A stretch of DNA of 64,000 nucleotides, taken from Owenia fusiformis (taxonomy: Eukaryota; Annelida; Polychaeta; Sabellida; Oweniidae). The position numbers and the translations under genes were made by a program. Positions 63,541 through 64,000 of this stretch are shown here, piece after piece. The stretch lies in contig CAIIXF020000001.1 of assembly GCA_903813345.2 (NCBI GenBank), positions 4,898,001-4,962,000 on the forward strand, read 5' to 3'. Position 1 is the first letter of the stretch. Each line of letters opens with the position of its first letter. Under the pieces are notes generated by a model that saw only the letters and a program-made list of their open reading frames with translations, was not told where the DNA came from and searched no databases.

Positions 63541-64000
63541 CAGGGTGTCCCGAAAGTATGGGGGCCCCCCTAGGCAGACATATACCAATGTCTCCATAGT
63601 ATTTGTCATATATCATTTTAAAGCTCATTTAGAGTTACATTGATTTGCCAAATATCATGGTTCAACTCACAAATGGGAAAAAGTTACAGGTATTTCAAAA
63701 TTTAGGGTTAAGCCAAAATTAAAGAAAGTTTTACAACAAAATAATAGTCGATTTGTCTCCCTAGGCCATGTTTACAGTAGCAATGCTTTCCATATATTTT
63801 TTTGACCCCCACCGAAATTTTGGTATTATTGGAAAGCCCCAATACCATACTTTAGGAATTCAAGGAAAAATAAAATGTTCACTCGGGCCGTTGCTATGGA
63901 AACGGGCGTTATAAATAACAACCATTTTTAACAAGCATTATTAAGCAAAAACATGTATTTGCATGTATCTTTTTTATTATTCATCAGATAATTTTGATAT
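63541..64000. mobile_element. Left end of a CAGGGTGTCC mariner-type MITE running off the window
   Basis: TATACAGGGTGTCCCGAAAG at 63538 has the TA-CAGGGTG start seen in the complete element at 1.6 kb. No inverted end is found before base 64000. Confidence 0.5.

Overview
This window is invertebrate animal nuclear DNA. It is AT-rich, with long introns bounded by GT-AG splice sites, many palindromic DNA transposons, one LINE, and tRNA-derived repeats. A marine deuterostome (echinoderm or hemichordate type) fits the repeat style, but the sequence does not prove the phylum. There is no prokaryotic operon, CRISPR array or rRNA gene.

Two multi-exon genes on the minus strand fill the left two thirds. 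Gene 1 (ATG at 17583, running left to at least 2816) encodes an ankyrin-repeat TRP-family cation channel. I assembled 20 exons by eye; every junction is GT-AG and every reading-frame phase closes, giving 976 residues before the last visible donor. The stop codon lies in the first 2.8 kb or beyond the left edge. Gene 2 (ATG at 44295, stop at 28316) has six exons whose phases also close, giving 1124 residues. It is a single-pass membrane protein with about 21 outside residues, one helix and a cytoplasmic tail of over 1000 residues rich in Ser and Arg. I do not recognise its family. A 10.7 kb repeat-filled gap separates the two genes.

The other main story is layered mobile DNA. The 7.3 kb intron of gene 2 (34536..41836) holds a 5'-truncated LINE with a perfect 15 bp target duplication. 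Its reverse-transcriptase frame is split by a 3.6 kb DNA transposon with roughly 540 bp inverted ends and a 3 bp duplication. At 52.3 to 62.2 kb a 1.9 kb segment is tandemly duplicated. The second copy was later hit by a TA-specific MITE, whose right half is now replaced by a repeat of its own flank, and by a 5.8 kb CACTA-like element (CACTG ends, TAT duplication, subterminal repeats, no transposase). Further MITEs lie at 1.6, 20.4, 22.8, 23.9, 24.9, 32.7, 43.6 and 47.7 kb, and tRNA-like SINE heads at 16.8, 21.6 and 62.6 kb.

No clearly new biological system is evident. The best leads are the unrecognised gene 2 protein, the MITE lying 25 bp from one of its splice acceptors, the internal CACTA-like terminus at 60.0 kb, and a possible duplicated exon at 52.6 and 54.5 kb.
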